Positions 49,040 to 61,303 are shown, counted from the first letter of the stretch. The stretch is 64,000 bases of DNA from Jacaranda mimosifolia (GCA_018894105.1 CM032124.1:7797501-7861500), one strand, 5' to 3'. A program made the numbers and translations. The notes: a model not told the origin generated them from the letters alone.

Positions 49040-49291
49040 TTATTGTGGGTATTGAAGCTTGTCCATCATAACGAGTGACCAGGCATCTTTTGATAGCTCA
49101 TTAGCATCTAATACTCTCCCAAAGTCCAACTGAGTTGCTTCTTTAGCAAGTAGATCCACTACTGAATTGCACCCATTTTTAGTGCTATAAGATTTGGACA
49201 TGAGCCTCACACATTTTGTTGTCCAAATGGAAAAATCACGCTTGCTCCGATTCAAATGCCAAATCAATTGTATGAATTGTATACTTCTCAA
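49040..49291 (-). pseudogene. Possible RNase H-like fragment of a non-LTR retroelement
   Basis: The minus-strand 83-aa ORF contains NSVVDLLAKEATQLDFGR, which recalls the end of plant RNase H-like domains (x-x-AD-x-LAK). Nothing else supports it. It could be chance. Confidence 0.3.
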
Positions 49292-49379
49292 TTAGAAGAG
49301 GCCGTAAACTTAATAAATAATATTTGAGTTTTAAACTAAATATTCTCTTTTACCCCATTTGGTGTAGAATTAAATAAAG

Positions 49380-52300
49380 AGCTTGCATCTGCAAGGCATG
49401 GAGTTTATACTTTCCGAGCACAAGGTATGGTTTATCATGATCTTCCACGCTTAGTTCCAAATTAAAATGGTCATGGTAATTTTTAGTTGCATTTTTTCGA
49501 AATTGAAAATGACATTGAGAATAGAATGAAGATATTAGGAAAAATCAAAATCATGAGAAGCAATTGTGAGGAAACTTATAAAACTTATGGAGGTAAACCC
49601 ATATGCAAAAATCTTTAGAACATTAAAGGATTACCCTTCAATCATGATGTTCAGCTGCATATCTCAAAAGATGTGAAATTAGATCAACGAATTTATAATT
49701 CCCCAAGGGCTGATCAAGTTGTAGTTATATGAGTCGAAGGAAATAATCCTCACACATCAATGGAACAAGATATTTTTGTCCATGTGCATTCAAGTCATAA
49801 AGGCAGATTAAAGCACTATTATGGATGTTATGATCCACTTCAGTATCCATTTCCTTTTGCAACTGGTATAGGATGGCACCAAAAAATTCAAAAAAGATGC
49901 GCCAAAATGTCCCACCATTCAACCTAAAAGAATAAATCTATCCAGGCGACCCCTACAAATAGTGCAACCATCATTGAAGAACAACAAACAGGTTTTCTTC
50001 TATTCTATATATTATTCATTGTTTATTACTCAAGCGTTGGAAATGATAATTATTTATTTTTTATTCTCTATTAATACATATACAAACTTAGTTAATACAA
50101 AAACAAATCTTTGAAAAACTTATATATTAAGAGTCAAAGAAATAAAAGCATGCAATATGATAATTTATATCTTTTTTAATAAAAATATTGAATGATTTAT
50201 GAGAACAATTTTTCAAGCTTGCAAATCATAAATCACTTTTATATAAAGCGATGAAATTTCCAATTATATCAATCCTATTGTAAATCATTCTAAAAAACTC
50301 TATGGATATTGATAATTATATACTCAAAACTAGTTTTTCAACACATAAGCTTGTTCTACAAGCACCACAAAACAACAACTTCTTATATAGTAATATCTCT
50401 TTTCAAATCATGCGTAATGTGCAAAAGTATTACGTAACATTATATTTTATCTACTATTAGGTCTTGCTTCATATGTTCAATAATTACGTTTGATGTAATA
50501 TTTTTCAACAGATAATGCACATGATACTAATAACTTTAATGGGGATCAACTTACTTCCGCAGAGGAAATTCATTTGCAAGAACGAGAAGGTATATATATA
50601 TATATATATATAAATTTAAGTGTATATATCAAAGTGAAATCAAACAATGCAGTGATATCTCTTCCTAAATTTTTTACTTGTATATTCTCTCATCTATGCG
50701 AACAGTTATCTATGAAGAAAGTAATAAAAAGGTATCATGTCGAGAATATAGTTGCTAAAGGCTACAAGACATTCTACACTACTCTTTGCTAGAAGGCTAT
50801 TGCAACAGTATGTAGTTAACATGTATATAAAATTGGAGACCACAAGATTGGACTATTGTCTCCATAACCAATCAAATTTCAGATCTAAATTATTCCAAGG
50901 AATCATAGATAGCATTCTCAAAGGAGAGACAAGGGGTAATGAAGTTGGAAAAAGAATCATTCTTCCAGCATCTTTTATCGGGGGCACAAGAGATATGCAG
51001 CGTAGATATCTTGATGCATCAGCGTTGGTCCAAAGATTTGGAAAACCAGATCATTTTATTACAATGACTTGCAATCCAGAATGGAAAGAAATACAAGAAC
51101 ATTTGTATGATGGACAAAGAGCTCAGGATTGACCAGATTTAACTTCTAGAATTTTTTGAGCAAAATTACAAGATTTGAAAGACCAATTATTTAAAAAATA
51201 TATATTTGGAAAAGTAGCTGCACATGTACATGTGATTGAATTTCAGAAAAGAGGATTGCCACATGCTCATATGTTGATAATTCTAAAGCCCGACTACAAA
51301 ATTGCAAGTCCGGAGTACTTTGATAGATTTGTCTATGCAAAACTTCTAGATCCAGAAAAATAACCTGCACTCTTCGACTAAGTTCTTAGACGTAAGATGC
51401 ATAGACCATGTGGAGAAAAGAAAAAAAAGGAACAATTCTTGTATGATTGATGGAAAATGCAAATATCATTATCCACAATCATATTGTGAGAGTATAATTC
51501 AAGGAAAAGATGGGTTTTCGATTTACAAAAGGAGAAAAACTAAAATGATAGTATTTGAAGTTCGTAATGCACAACTCAATAATCAGTGGGTAGTGCCTTA
51601 CAATTTGTATCTTTAACTAGGTATAATATAATTATCATATCAATGTGGAGATATGTTCGGGAGTGACAACAATGAAGTATGCATACAAATATATCTACAA
51701 GGGGCATGATATAGTTACCATTAATATCACCCATGGTGATGGTGAAAATACGATTGATGAAATTAAGCATTTTCAAGATGCCAGATGGGTCTCTGCTCAA
51801 GAATCAATGTGGAGAATTTTTGAATTCAATTTGAATGAAATATATCCAGTAGTTATTGATTTGCAGCTTCATCTCCCAAATTAACAATCTGTCACTTATT
51901 GGGTAAAGCAAAATTTATAGAACATTCTCAAATAAGATAACATCTCAAAAACAATGATCACGGAATATTTCTCTATGTGTGCAAAAACTAAAGAGGCAAA
52001 GAAATATTTTTATAGAGAATTTCCAAAACATTATGTTTGGGACAAGCAACGTAAATGTTGTAACCAAAGGAAGAAAAGAGATGTGATAGGTCATATACAC
52101 ACCGCAAATCCCATAAAAGGAGAAAGACATTACCTCATATTGCTTTTAAATCATGTCAAAGGGCCAACATCTTTTCAACATTTGCTAATAGTAAATGGGT
52201 TAAGATGCTCAAGCTTCAAGGAAGCAGCAGAAAAAAGATGATTGTTAGAATCTAATCGAAGTATTGTTGAATGCCTAGATGAAGCCATTAGTTTCCAAAT

Positions 52301-54029
52301 GTCACATGAATTGAGAAGATTATTTGCAGTTATATTGGTATATTGTGCTACAACGGATGTAAGAAATCTTTGGGATACATACTTTGAAGCATTATCTAAA
52401 GATTTCAGAAAAGAATCAGGAGCATCAATTGAGCTACTACTTGCCAAAACTTTGCAAAGTGTGAACTTTTTCTTAGAAAGCATGGGGAAAAGCATACATT
52501 CATATGATCTTCCAAGCATTTTGATTGACGCTGGTAATGTCTACGGTAATTTTCCAAGAGAGATACAAGATGAGATGTTAATAGAAATACATTAAGAAGA
52601 TTATGAAGCCCCACTAAAGTTGAATCTTGGACAACTTAGTGCTTTCACAATGATTTTGGAGTGTATACAAAATGGCAAAAGCAACATGTTCTTTATTGAC
52701 AGACCAGGAGGTATTGGCAAAACATTCTTGTATTGTGCATTACTTGCTCATCTTAGATCCAAAATATAAATAGGAATTGCAACTGCAGCATCTGGAGTTG
52801 TAGCTGCAATAATGCCAGGAGGATGAACAACACATTCGCATTTCAAAACACCAAAAATGCAAATGAGTCAAGTAAGTGCACTATATCCAAACAAAGTGGA
52901 GTTGCAAAGCTATTGTGTCAAACAAAATTGTTAATATGGGATGAAGATCCCATGGCTAAGAGATGGCAACTGAAAATGTTGATGATTATCTTAAAGACAT
53001 AATGGGAAACAATGAGTATTTTGGTGGAAAAGTGATGGTGTTTAGTGGAGACTTTAGACAAGTGTTACCAATTGTTCCAAGGGCGCCAATTCATCAAACA
53101 ATATTTGCAAGCTTGATGAAATCAAAACAATGGAGTAAAATGACAAAAAATACTTTGTCAAGAAATATGAGAGCAAGAAATGATAGCATATTTAGTGATT
53201 TCTTACTTAAAGTTGGAAATGGAAAAGAATCAACTAATGCTGAAGGAAGCTTCAATATTCCTGAAGAGATGATTATCAAGTATGATAATGAAGAAAACTC
53301 CATAGAATGACTTATTACTGAAATTTTCCCAAGTTTGAGCAAGAATGTTGATTTAGCCAATTACGTGACAAGTCAAAAAATACTAACAACTAGAAATGAA
53401 GATGTTGACAAACTAAATGGAAAGTTGATCTCTATATTTCTTGGAGAAGCAAGGACATTTGGTAGTTTTGATGAAGCTGTTGATAATACAAATCATCAGT
53501 ATGAAGAGGAATTTCTTAACTCTTTAACTCCAAATGGTTTGCCTCCACACAAGTTGGTACTAAAAAAAATTGTCCAATAATCCTTTTGAGGAATTTGGAT
53601 CCATCAAATGGATTATGTAATGCCATGAGAATGGTATGTAAAGATTTCAAGAATCACATACTTGATGCAGAGATTGTATTTAGTCAACACAGCGGCAAGC
53701 ATGTATTTATACCTAGAATACCACTTTTGCCAACTGAAAATGAAGGCTAACCATTCAAATTCAAACATAAGCAATTCCCAGTTAGACTTTGCCTTGCCAT
53801 GACAATCAATAATGCACAGGGCCAAACAATTTCAAATGTTGGAGTCTACTTGCCACAGTCAGTCTTCTCTCATGGCCAATAATATGTGGCTTTTTCTACA
53901 GGAACATCACTATCCACAACAAAAATCTTGATCAAACTAGATATTGCCAATGCTAGAGGCAAAATGTGCACAAAAAATGTTGTCTACAAAGAAGTTTTAA
54001 AAGAAGGTACTAACATTATTATTTTTTAA
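49380..54029 (+). pseudogene. Helitron Rep-helicase, decayed
   Basis: Pieces in order: ARHGVYTFRAQGMVYHDLPR (49390-49455); CYDPLQYPFPFATGIGWHQK (about 49828-49885); the Rep domain at 50752-51132 with VVNMYIKLETTRLDY, ILPASFIGGTRDMQRRYLDA and FITMTCNPEWKE; then EFQKRGLPHAHMLII (51175-51363), with the H-x-H metal pair of a HUH endonuclease intact; and MKYAYKYIYKGHD (51645-51884), with the tyrosines intact. Helicase: FFIDRPGGIGKTFLY (near 52695-52740), where Arg replaces the usual Gly at the start of Walker A; MVFSGDFRQVLPIVPRAPI (52963-53310); and LAMTINNAQGQTISNVGVYL near 53790-53850. At least ten stops or frameshifts are present. The intact enzyme would nick and unwind DNA for rolling-circle transposition. 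Confidence 0.9.
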
Positions 54030-54536
54030 GATGAATATTGTGTATTACTATAAAAAAAAACTAATAATATATTTTTTATTAGGATGCACATCGCATAGAC
54101 AAGGCAATAGAAGAAGAAGTGGCAATACCACAAGACTCAAACATCTAAATATAAATTGACACAAAACTTCTACACACTTCTTCCATTTACTACTAAATTC
54201 CTTACTACGTTTGATACTTCGATATACACTTACTTCTTACATATTTTTCATTTAATTTAATAAATGGTAGCTAGCATACTAATCTTACTAGATTCTTGAT
54301 TTTAAACTTCTTTCGAGTTTAATATATTGCCTTTATAATTTTATTTTTTTTAGGTTTTCATTCAAATAGATGACCAAGAAACACTACAACCCAAGAGAGT
54401 GTATAGATTTACATATGTTTATCAGTTTAATTTTTTAGTTGTATTACACTACTAGGACTATGGAATTTTCAAGATGCACTGGATATGAATTACTTAAGTA
54501 ATATTTTGTATATCAATTAAATATAAAAATTAGCAA

Positions 54537-54566
54537 GCCACGTGCAACGCACGCGCACCTTTCTAG
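54537..54566 (+). other. Helitron 3' terminus (hairpin and CTAG), second copy
   Basis: CGTGC-AAC-GCACG forms a 5-bp stem (54541-54553), followed by cgcacctttCTAG and T. It closes the element that carries the Rep/helicase relic. Confidence 0.8.
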
Positions 54567-54589
54567 TGATATACAAAATAACGACTTTA

Positions 54590-55830
54590 GATACTTCTCA
54601 TCCCATATACCTCTCTGTGCTGAACATGACTACTAAGAGTCAATGCTAATAGAAAGTCTTCTCTATAGATCAATATGGCCAACTTTGTTTGATAATTGCT
54701 TGTGTATGCTATTGTCCTGATTTGAGTTTGGGAAGACTCTTTCCATGGCTCAAGGTCGAGTTGACAAGTTCCAAATATATTTGTGAAAGCACAAATATGG
54801 TTAGATTCTCTCAGGGTGGTCAAATGAAGAGCTCTTTACACTCAAATTAGTGATCAGTTTGAGATAAATAATTTAGAAGGGAATATAAATTGATCGAAAT
54901 AAATCATACTTGTAATATGAGTGAATGGAGATATATCTATAGAATAATATCATTTGGCAAATAATGTATTGTTGAGGTTGCTCAATACAAAATGCTTATG
55001 CCATTAAGGTATGAGCTTTAAGATTAGTCGAGCCATTAGAATAGACAAAATTGGATTGAACCCCCCACAATCACAAAGTTTTTGGGAATCTACTTATTAA
55101 TCGATAACATCATGGATATTTGTGTATACACATCAAGTATTTTGAATTTTACATATATACCTATTATTTAGATATATTATCGATAGTATTGTGAAATTGT
55201 CCTAGTCCACTTTAATTTTGTGTTCATCAAAAATTGTCTTTTGATAGAGCACCACCCAAACTATCCAAATAGAACTAGCAGAAAAAGAGAAGCTAGATAT
55301 TTTTTGCATATGCATTCAATAGATGTTCTTGTATACTTTAAATCGACACTATACTCAAAAATTAGTTAAGCACAAATATGTCTCTTTTTTGTGAATCATT
55401 CACTAATAATATTTTGTCTTAGTCTCTGATCGCAATGATTTTTGCTCTTTTTCCCCCCTTTTGTATAGTAGAATTAGGATTTTTAGCTTTAAGTTAGTTT
55501 TTCTTTTTTTATTATTCAAGTAGACCTATGAGACACTTGTTTTGAGTTGTGAGTGGAGTATTAAAAAGGAGTTAGGAGATTGTTCTTTGATAACTTTGAT
55601 ATCAGTTATACAAAGAATCTTTTTGTCTTGAGTTTAAATGTTATATTCAAGAATGTATCTTGTAACTGCAGATTTTTATCTTAGTAGAAAAATTAAAGGA
55701 GGTTTTTCACCGAACCATAATTTTGGTTTCATTTTATTAGCTATTACTTTTTTAGTTAAATTTATTTGTATAAATTTGTGTTTTTGATAAATCTCGTACC
55801 TTAATTTTATTCTACTATATGTGTGCCCAC
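54590..55830 (+). repeat. Duplicated flanks of the membrane-protein gene, gene missing
   Basis: 54628-54770 resembles 58867-59070, the 5' flank of the gene at 59195 (shared gagtcaatgctaa and atggctcaag). 55190-55830 resembles 61500-62170, its 3' flank (shared cctatgagaca and cttgttttgagt). Between them, where about 2.4 kb of gene would be expected, only about 400 bp without recognisable coding sequence remains. This looks like a third duplicate from which the gene was deleted. Confidence 0.6.
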
Positions 55831-55836
55831 CAAATT

Positions 55837-56152
55837 CACTATGTTTGGTGTAAGGATTTTGGTGAGAAAATGAAAAGAAAATATTAAGAAAAATATGTTT
55901 GAATGTTTGGTTGATAAGGAAATCGGTATGGAAAAGAAAATTTGAAGCAAAACATAATAGAATTAAAGAAAAATCATTTAGAAAAGCTTATATGACTCTC
56001 TCTTCTTCTTCAACACCTTCGTCACCTTCATTTCTTTCCTCTTATTTTTCTTAAAATAACCAAACATATTTGAGATTTCATATCTCTAATTTTATTTTGC
56101 TTTTACCTAGGATTTTTCTTTCTCTAACAAAATCATTAAACCAAACAAAGTG
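55837..56152. mobile_element. Foldback MITE, copy 2
   Basis: The left end CACTATGTTTGGTGTAAGG and the right end ACCAAACAAAGTG are inverted repeats, continuing as ttttggtgagaaaa on one side and its complement on the other. 316 bp. It lies 75 bp from copy 3. Confidence 0.65.
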
Positions 56153-56227
56153 TTAATAGAAACCAAGAATGATGATGAATTTAGCTAGCTTTTCCCCCAA
56201 TTTAGTGTCTCATATGATGAAATTTAC

Positions 56228-56657
56228 ACTATGTTTGGTCATGAATTTTGGTGAGGAAAAGAAAACAAAATGCTAAGAAAAATATTTTTGATTGTTTGGT
56301 TGGTAAGGAAAATACTAAAGAAAGAAAAATTTGGGAAAAAATATAGTGTATCTCAGGAAAATAAATTTTCCTCACAAAATGGTGAGGAAAATGAGGAAAA
56401 AACTTATTTGAACTCTCTTTTATTCTTAATACATTCATTGCCCCCTCTTTTTCCCATTTCTTTCTTCATTGTTTACTTTAACAACCAAATAAATTTAAAA
56501 ATTTATATTTCTTTCTTTTCTTTTTCCTCCGATACATTATATTTTCCCCTATGTTTTCTTTTATTTAGTATTTTTCTTACCAACTAAATAATTAAAAATA
56601 TTTTTCTTTGCATGTTCTTTTCTTTTCCTCACCAAGATCCTTGAACCAAACATGGTG
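56228..56657. mobile_element. Foldback MITE, copy 3
   Basis: The left end CACTATGTTTGGTCATGAA and the right end TTGAACCAAACATGGTG are inverted repeats; TA flanks both sides. Overlapping ORFs (56229-56438, 56270-56587, 56561-56746) are artefacts of its purine- and pyrimidine-rich arms. Confidence 0.65.
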
Positions 56658-57114
56658 TAACAATTTTTTGTCAAGATATGAGTGAAGGACGGAAGACTCA
56701 TCTTGCATTTCCACAATGACACTAGACTTTTATTTGTGCAAGACATTTAAAGTCTCAGTTGATGTCGCCTCAGTAAAGAATCTTCAAAGCAGGCTAATGA
56801 TCAATAGAGGCACAAAAGGCTTCTACACATGTTTAAATCTACCTCTTGTTAGAATAATTCGGTAAGTATGACCATCTACACCTACAATTATAGAAAATCT
56901 TGCCGAAGAATATCATGTGCTCCTCACGTGATGATAATTTGGGCGTTTTGCAATATGTGGCAATTTTTTCCACATCATACGCTTATGTGTGCATGCCTTG
57001 CCCATGTAGACTGGCTACATGGCATCAAATCCCACATCAGCATCCTAGTGACAAACATAAGCCACGTCACCCATCCATTCCTCTAAATTTTAAAAAATAG
57101 CCATGGGAAAATGT

Positions 57115-57185
57115 TGCAGCATGGACTTGAACCCTATACCCTTGGCATGGTAAAATGATGCACCAACCACTGGACCACCAAAAAC
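57115..57185 (-). other. tRNA-like sequence with A and B boxes, left arm
   Basis: The minus strand has TGGTCCAGTGG (57167-57177, A-box-like) and GGTTCAAGTCC (57123-57133, a good B box). Their starts are 44 bp apart, close to tRNA spacing. It does not fold into a clear tRNA by eye (no convincing acceptor stem), so it is a tRNA-derived or SINE-like pol III promoter, not a gene. Confidence 0.55.
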
Positions 57186-57385
57186 TTTGGCATTTGGTCA
57201 TTTTATTTAATATGTCCGTGTCTGAAAATGGAATAATTACAAATTGGTTAAAACAAAGATAAAAAACATTTTGTTAATTTAATTTTTATTTTTGTTAAAA
57301 ATTAAAAATTATAAATTTCATTAAAAGTTACAAAGCAATTTTTGTCAATTTAATTTTCATTATCTATAAAAAGTTTCTAATGAAA

Positions 57386-57960
57386 ATTGGCAATGTAAAT
57401 TTTTAATGAAAATTATAAATCATTTTTAATTATTAAAAAAATTCATTTATAATTTTCATTACCAATTTTTCATTAATTTTTTTATAAGTAATGAATATTA
57501 AATTGAAAAAAAATATTTTGTAATTTTTAACAAAAATTTTAAATTTTAAATTTTTAATATAAATAAAAATTAAATTAACAAAAATTGGCAATGCAATTTT
57601 TAATGAAAATTATAAACCATTTTTAATTATAAAGAAATTTTCATTTATAATTTTCATTAAAAATTTTCATTACCAATTTTTCATTAGATTTGTTTTATTA
57701 CTAATGAAAATTAAATTGAAAAAAATTATTTTGTAATTTTGATGAAAATTTTAAATTTGAAATATTTAACAAAAATAAAAATTAAATTAACAAAAATTGG
57801 CAATGCAAATTTTCGTTTATAATTTTCATTACCAATTTTTCATTAATTTTTTATTAGTAATGAAAATTAAATTGACAAAAATTATTTTGTAATTTTTAAT
57901 GAATATTTTAAATTTATAATTTTTTTAAAAAATAAAAAGTAAATTAGCAAAAGTTCTTTT
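57386..57960. repeat. AT-rich tandem repeat, about 200-bp unit, three copies
   Basis: Units start with attggcaatg at 57386, 57584 and 57796 and share ttttcattaccaatttttc and ttattttgtaattttt. The first unit contains an internal inverted arrangement of the same words. Confidence 0.65.
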
Positions 57961-58249
57961 TCATCTTTGTTTTAAACAATTTGTAACTATTCCATTTAAT
58001 TTAGATTTTGTTCAAACTAAGTTAATAAAAATAATCAAAAAAAGTTACGATAATTACACCAAAATTATCATTTTTATGATAATTTATGAAATTTAAATTT
58101 ATCCATTTAGAAAATATGTATTTTTTTTCAATCTACAATAATATATTTGTAATAGACTTGTTTCTTTCAATTTACAATTTTTTTTTTCACAAGTTTTTGT
58201 TGCAGTTTCAGACTTAGGCATATTAAATAAAATGAATCCAAATGCCCAA

Positions 58250-58325
58250 AGCTTCTGGTGGTACAATGGTTAGTGCATCATTTTACCAATCTAAGGGTCT
58301 AGGGTTAGACTTCAGACTGCAGCAT
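58250..58325 (+). other. tRNA-like sequence with A and B boxes, right arm
   Basis: TGGTACAATGG (58259-58269) and GGTTAGACTTC (58303-58313) are the right-arm counterparts of the left-arm boxes, with the same 44-bp spacing but a more decayed B box. Confidence 0.5.
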
Positions 58326-58555
58326 TTTTCCAATGGTTATTTTCTAAAATTTAGAATGGGTGGGTGACTGGCTTATGTCTGCCACTAGGATGCTGACATG
58401 GGATTTAATGCCATGTGGCCAGTCTACATGGGCAAGGCATGCACACATAAGCGTATGACGTGGAAAAAATTGCCACATGTCACAAAACACCCAAATTATT
58501 CATCACGTGCGGAGCACATGGTATTCTCTAGCGAGATTTTCTGCAATTTCAAACA

Positions 58556-59194
58556 ATTTGTCCTGAAATCAGGGCAATGTAAACTAAATGTGCAAAATTG
58601 GTCGCTGGAGTGGACCAAATCAGAAAACTCAAATTTATAATGCCCTTTTCCGCAAATGGCCATAGGTAGTAGCCTAAAAATGCAATTTTCCTGAATAATT
58701 CAAATAAAAATAACTAAGACACCAAATTTCAGTATGGAGAGCTTTGCTCACGATTTGGACTTAGCGATTTTAACTATGGTCAAGAAATATGGTCCTGAAA
58801 TTCAATAAAGGTTTAGGTATACTGGTGAAAAGTTGTTATTGTTAATTTTCAACTTTCTGTGTTGGAGCTACTGAGAGTCAATGCTAACAGAATGTCATAT
58901 CTATTAAACGGCCTACTTTGCTTGACCAAACGTTTATGTGGTCCGTGAAATGAAGTGATCATGGCTAATATATGCTGATATTTTCTATTTCTCTTTTTTT
59001 TTTCCTTTGTATTATTGATTTTCTTTTCCTTCTTCCATCCTAGAAATGGCTCAAGTATAAGTTGCACTTTTGCATATGTTATTATAAAACAATACACAAA
59101 ATTAAATATAAGCTTTCCAACTCCAGAAGCTCTTTATTGCCCAAACACACAGACCAATATAAAAACTTTATACAGTATTTTACTGGGAGTAATC
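58556..59194. other. 5' flank of the membrane-protein gene
   Basis: Non-coding. 58867-59070 is duplicated at 54628-54770. A pyrimidine tract at about 58980-59010 precedes the gene. It would hold the promoter, but no specific site can be supported. Confidence 0.5.
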
Positions 59195-61303
59195 ATGGAC
59201 GACCTTTATATACAAGAGAAACTTGATTTGCCAATACGATGGATAGGCCTATTTATTGCAGCAGCATCTGCAGTCCGCTCGCTTGCAATGGCGGCTGATG
59301 CCTTCACTGGGCTCCGACGCAAAAAGCTGTGGTTCCCATCTAAATGCTCCTCTCTCAGTGCCATTTCCTTGACATTGTTAGCCATGGCAATGAAGCTACC
59401 TATGGACCTTAACACTCATTTTCGAAGCATCGCAGATTGGTTTGCAAAGATTAGCAGCCTAACGTTTATGTCAATGGCTATAAGTAATTTTATGTCATCT
59501 TTGGGATCCATGAACGATAAAGAGATTCTAGCAAACGTTGTTGCCCTGTGGATTCCAGCTACCACAATTGCAGCTAATGTCTGGATTGAACTTATTCAGC
59601 GGTTCATGGTATCATTTAATATTCGCTTGCTACAGTTTTGATGCTACTGATGCTTGCTACGTTAGTATCCCTAGCAATCACGGCTCCAGCAACCAAAAGG
59701 TGTCTGGAGTCAAAGTATCAGGAGAAGCGCAAAATAGCATTGAGGGAACAAGAGGTAGTAAAGAGAAGGGAGGCACTCAGAATTGATAAACAGAGAGGAC
59801 TAATGGAAAAGTATTGGGTGATGCAGAAACTAGCAATTCCCAGTTTGTGACTGCACGTTCCGTCGTTTCCACTACTTCATGTATGGTCTGCTTCCTTGCT
59901 GCCATCACATTAGCTGAATTTTATATTAAATGGTTCATGCTGATGAATCGTGTTTCGTATGCATATTTTAAATCTGCATACGGAGGGTCCACCACATGGA
60001 TTATAGTAATTCAGACAATTAGGGTGGTAGTTGGTACAATTGTTCCGATATTTAGATGGTTCACTGCTGTTGGCTTCAAGTGCTCAACTACCAGCCATAA
60101 AAGCTTCAAAGAGGAATTCAAGATTGAGACTCACTTTCTGGAGAGACAAATTCTCAGCTTTACAAATACGGCACCACAAGTTCAGAAGATATCTCCATAA
60201 TGCAAAATGGTTGGCTCTAACTTTCTGCCTTACTCATGAATCCATTTTTTTAATGCTGCTGTCGCTTCAAGAATGACAATATTTCTGAATCACATGATGA
60301 CACAGAGCAGAATCTCAGCCATTACATTCTTCAACTTGATGGAGAGGCAGAGCTACCTGAAAAGACGCCTGCCACCGGGCAGATAAAGTGATCCAGACGG
60401 GTCAAAATCAGCGAACACAAAATCTAATATTTCTTCTAAATAAATTCAGCAATTTCAATGGGGTAACAGAATTTGATAGCGTCCAAATTCCAAGTCCACA
60501 TTCTCAAGAACCCCCCAATTGCTGGACTCTACTTGTCGTCACTCTTACAACCATAGCATTTGGACTTCCATATGTCGCAAATCAAAAGGCTAAGCAGTTA
60601 GTGAATAGTGTCAGTGAAGGTCTTTCCCTTGCAAAGCTTGTGGATAAAACTATCAATACGAATTCAGAACTTCTAAGCATCAGTAACGCTGCAGATGTTG
60701 CTTGGAGAGGAGTTGTACTTTATTGGAAATGGCAAGACATCGAACTCAAGAAAGCATCTCTTAAAGGTAAAAACTCCATGGATGTATTACAAGGGCTCTC
60801 CAGCAAAGCCGAGAGAACCATTATGGAATTCAAGGGTGAAGTGAACGATTCCCTTAACTGGCCAGCTAAAACTATAGCCGCTAATTCAATGTACCGAATC
60901 AGCAGAACTATTTTGCTGTCTTACGAAGGGGAAAATGAGAAAGCAGATGAGGAATTGTTCAAGCACTTATCTGCCATGGTTGCTGATATTTTGGCAGCTT
61001 GTTTTACCAATTTACCACATGTTATAACTACCATGTGCCACTGGAATGCCATAGAGACGGGAGAAGAGTGTCCACAAAGCATTTCTACTTCTTGGTAAAA
61101 TAAAACAAGTTCTTGAACTTCTTTAGCAACACGAATGACCATTTCTGGATCATGATAAAGCGGCATATATTGAAGAGTGGTATGCATTATTTCTGAATCA
61201 AGACAATGAAAGTCCAGTGGCCTCCACTTCCACTTCAAGCAGTGGAGCTGTGGTAACTCCAGTGTCCGATGGAGAGAAAATAACTGTTAGTATAGACTAC
61301 TGA
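59195..61303 (+). pseudogene. Uncharacterised multi-pass membrane protein, fullest copy
   Basis: The start ATG at 59195 gives MDDLYIQEKLDLPIRWIGLF. The first piece (59195-59641) has about four hydrophobic segments (IGLFIAAASAVRSLAMAADA, LTLLAMAMKLPMDL, and others). A frameshift near 59640 leads to a charged loop (KRCLESKYQEKRKIALREQE), another near 59820 to NSQFVTARSVVSTTSCMVCF and two more membrane segments (59814-60200). After a damaged stretch (60200-60390) the frame at 60388-61098 is long and well kept: LNKFSNFNGVTEFD, PPNCWTLLVVTLTTIAFGLP, ISNAADVAWRGVVLYWKWQD, SLNWPAKTIAANSMYRISRT and LSAMVADILAACFTNLPHVI. A last frame ends IEEWYALF... with a stop at 61301. I do not recognise a named domain. 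About 680 aa if intact. Probably a pseudogene, but sequencing errors cannot be excluded. Confidence 0.8.

Larger units (their letters stand above)
49330..54566 (+). mobile_element. Helitron with Rep/helicase coding relic
   Basis: The coding relic at 49380-54029 has the Rep and Pif1-like helicase parts of a plant Helitron in order, and the element ends at a hairpin plus CTAG at 54566, followed by T. The 5' end was not located; it lies somewhere between the other Helitron terminus at 48697 and about 49380. All frames are broken. Confidence 0.85.
56880..58555. mobile_element. Foldback element with tRNA-like arms
   Basis: 56886-57250 and about 58195-58549 are inverted copies about 360 bp long, sharing the reverse-complement words tagaaaatct, atcatgtgctcc and cttatgtgtgcatgcc. 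Each arm contains a tRNA-like sequence. The 0.95-kb centre is AT-rich and made of three degenerate units starting attggcaatg at 57386, 57584 and 57796 (about 200 bp each). No transposase and no clear target duplication. ORFs at 56868-57100 and 58398-58640 are arm sequence. Confidence 0.75.

Noticed and set aside
52175..52519. 114-aa minus-strand ORF
   Set aside because: Shadow of the Helitron helicase region on the other strand.
57115..57185. Functional tRNA gene
   Set aside because: A and B boxes are present, but no convincing acceptor stem or anticodon arm; called tRNA-like only.
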